Assembly (NCBI GenBank): GCA_035308365.1
Contig: DATGGU010000128.1
Coordinates: 1-31,440, forward strand
Source: PALSA-505 sp035308365
GTDB taxonomy: Bacteria > Actinomycetota > Actinomycetes > Streptosporangiales > Streptosporangiaceae
Length of the DNA: 31,440 bases
Direction: 5' to 3'
Part shown: piece after piece, positions 30,437-31,440 of the stretch
Numbering within the stretch: the first letter of the stretch is position 1
Layout of the letters: each line of letters opens with the position of its first letter
Position numbers and translations under genes: made by a program
Notes under the pieces: generated by a model
Databases searched by the model: none
What the model was told of the DNA's origin: nothing
Seen by the model: only the letters and a program-made list of their open reading frames with translations

Positions 30437-31440
30437 ATGTTCGAGAGATTTACCGACCGGGCGCGGCGTGTTGTGGTGCTGGCTCAAGAAGAGGCCAGGA
30501 TGCTCAACCACAATTACATCGGCACGGAGCACATCCTGCTTGGCCTGATCCATGAGGGCGAGGGCGTCGCAGCCAAGGCGCTGGAGTCGCTCGGGATCAG
30601 CCTGGAGGCTGTACGCCAGCAGGTCGAGGAGATCATCGGCCAGGGCCAGCAGGCGCCGTCGGGTCATATCCCGTTCACCCCGCGGGCCAAGAAGGTACTT
30701 GAGCTCTCCCTCCGTGAGGCGCTTCAGCTCGGCCACAACTACATCGGCACCGAGCACATCCTGCTCGGCCTCATCCGCGAGGGTGAGGGTGTGGCCGCTC
30801 AGGTGCTGGTCAAGCTCGGCGCGGACCTGAGCCGGGTGCGCCAGCAAGTGATCCAGCTGCTGCACGGCTACCAGGGCAAGGAGCCAGCGGCGGCCGGTGC
30901 CCCGTCTGAGTCCACCCCGGCCACCTCGCTGGTGCTGGACCAGTTCGGCCGCAACCTCACCGCCGCCGCCCGCGAGGGCAAGCTCGATCCCGTCATCGGA
31001 CGGGAGACCGAGATCGAGCGGGTCATGCAGGTGCTGTCGCGGCGGACGAAGAACAACCCGGCCCTGGTCGGCGAGCCCGGCGTCGGCAAGACCGCCGTGG
31101 TGGAGGGGCTGGCCCAGAAGATCGTGAAGGGCGAGGTCCCTGAGACCCTCAAGGACAAGCAGCTCTATACCCTGGACCTGGGTGCGCTGGTGGCCGGATC
31201 CCGCTACCGCGGTGATTTTGAAGAGCGGCTGAAGAAGGTTCTCAAGGAGATCCGCACCCGCGGCGACATCATCCTGTTCCTGGATGAGCTGCACACCCTG
31301 GTCGGCGCCGGTGCCGCCGAGGGCGCCATCGACGCGGCATCCATCCTCAAGCCGATGCTGGCCCGGGGTGAGCTGCAGACCATCGGCGCCACCACGCTGG
31401 ACGAGTACCGCAAGTACCTGGAGAAGGACGCCGCCCTGGA
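30437..31440 (+). CDS. clpC: ATP-dependent Clp protease ATP-binding subunit ClpC (5' part)
   Basis: Hexameric HSP100 unfoldase that feeds substrates to ClpP. The window ends inside the gene after 334 codons. Seen are the two N-terminal ClpC repeats (MFERFTDRARRVVVLAQEEAR...YIGTEHILLGLIHEGEG and, second, LGHNYIGTEHILLGLIREGEG), then the first AAA+ module starting LDQFGRNLTAAAREGKLDPVIGRETEIERVMQVLSRR with Walker A GEPGVGKT, the pore loop YRGDFEER and Walker B ILFLDELHTLVGAGAAEG. ATG 30437 has GAGGAG six bases before it. The second AAA module and ClpP-binding loop lie outside the window. The frame is open to the edge. Confidence 0.97.
   Translation, partial: MFERFTDRARRVVVLAQEEARMLNHNYIGTEHILLGLIHEGEGVAAKALESLGISLEAVRQQVEEIIGQGQQAPSGHIPFTPRAKKVLELSLREALQLGHNYIGTEHILLGLIREGEGVAAQVLVKLGADLSRVRQQVIQLLHGYQGKEPAAAGAPSESTPATSLVLDQFGRNLTAAAREGKLDPVIGRETEIERVMQVLSRRTKNNPALVGEPGVGKTAVVEGLAQKIVKGEVPETLKDKQLYTLDLGALVAGSRYRGDFEERLKKVLKEIRTRGDIILFLDELHTLVGAGAAEGAIDAASILKPMLARGELQTIGATTLDEYRKYLEKDAAL

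Noticed and set aside
1..31440. CRISPR arrays, insertion sequences, prophage genes
   Set aside because: No regularly spaced identical repeats with unique spacers and no transposase, integrase or phage structural protein was found in any frame.

Overview
The window is a piece of a very GC-rich actinobacterial chromosome. Gene order from ppa/dacB through tilS, hpt, ftsH, folE, folP, folB, folK, DUF3180, DUF2520, panC, coaX, lysS, lsr2 to clpC follows the block known from mycobacteria (about Rv3628 to Rv3596c in M. tuberculosis). Lsr2, ClpC, a DUF2342-type zincin and the XRE/DUF397 pair all point to Actinomycetes. The abundance of GTG starts and the XRE-DUF397-ATPase set suggest a sporulating, Streptomyces- or Streptosporangiales-like organism; species is not resolved.

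Layout. (1) 1-2000: a regulatory trio, with an XRE/DUF5753 regulator and its DUF397 partner on the minus strand and a divergent RsbW-like ATP-binding protein on the plus strand. (2) 1960-3909: a decayed segment with GATCATGG repeats, a glycosyltransferase-2 remnant, an rRNA-methyltransferase gene broken by one missing G in a G tract, and the first quarter of a GT-B glycosyltransferase. (3) 3872-5980: an NRAMP-related transporter on the minus strand, preceded by a recognisable promoter, an M-box (Mg2+) riboswitch and a 23-codon leader ORF. This is the best-supported regulatory unit of the window. (4) 6020-14351: housekeeping genes (MmcQ-like protein, ppa; then divergently dacB, zincin, tilS, hpt, ftsH, folE). 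(5) 14607-23164: an MprF-like lysyltransferase, then folate (folP-folB-folK) and pantothenate/CoA (panC, coaX) genes in overlapping, coupled arrangement, then lysS. (6) 23215-29174: accessory genes lying between lysS and lsr2, where mycobacteria have none of these: an NlpC/P60 hydrolase, an ArgA-type acetyltransferase, a large minus-strand protein joining an EndoQ-like PHP nuclease to a UvrD-like helicase, and a small membrane protein. (7) 29222-31440: lsr2 with its promoter, a 700-nt non-coding stretch with three degenerate ~140-150 bp tandem copies, and the start of clpC, with a ClgR-like operator and a sigma-R-like promoter.

How they work together. The folE/folP/folB/folK genes make tetrahydrofolate, and panC/coaX feed CoA. 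ftsH and clpC are the proteolysis arm; dacB, NlpC/P60 and the MprF-like protein act on the envelope. The most notable items are the EndoQ-UvrD fusion (a possible one-polypeptide repair machine for deaminated DNA) and the M-box/leader-peptide/anti-Shine-Dalgarno arrangement over a probable Mg2+ importer. All coordinates and motif positions were read by eye; no database search or folding program was run.
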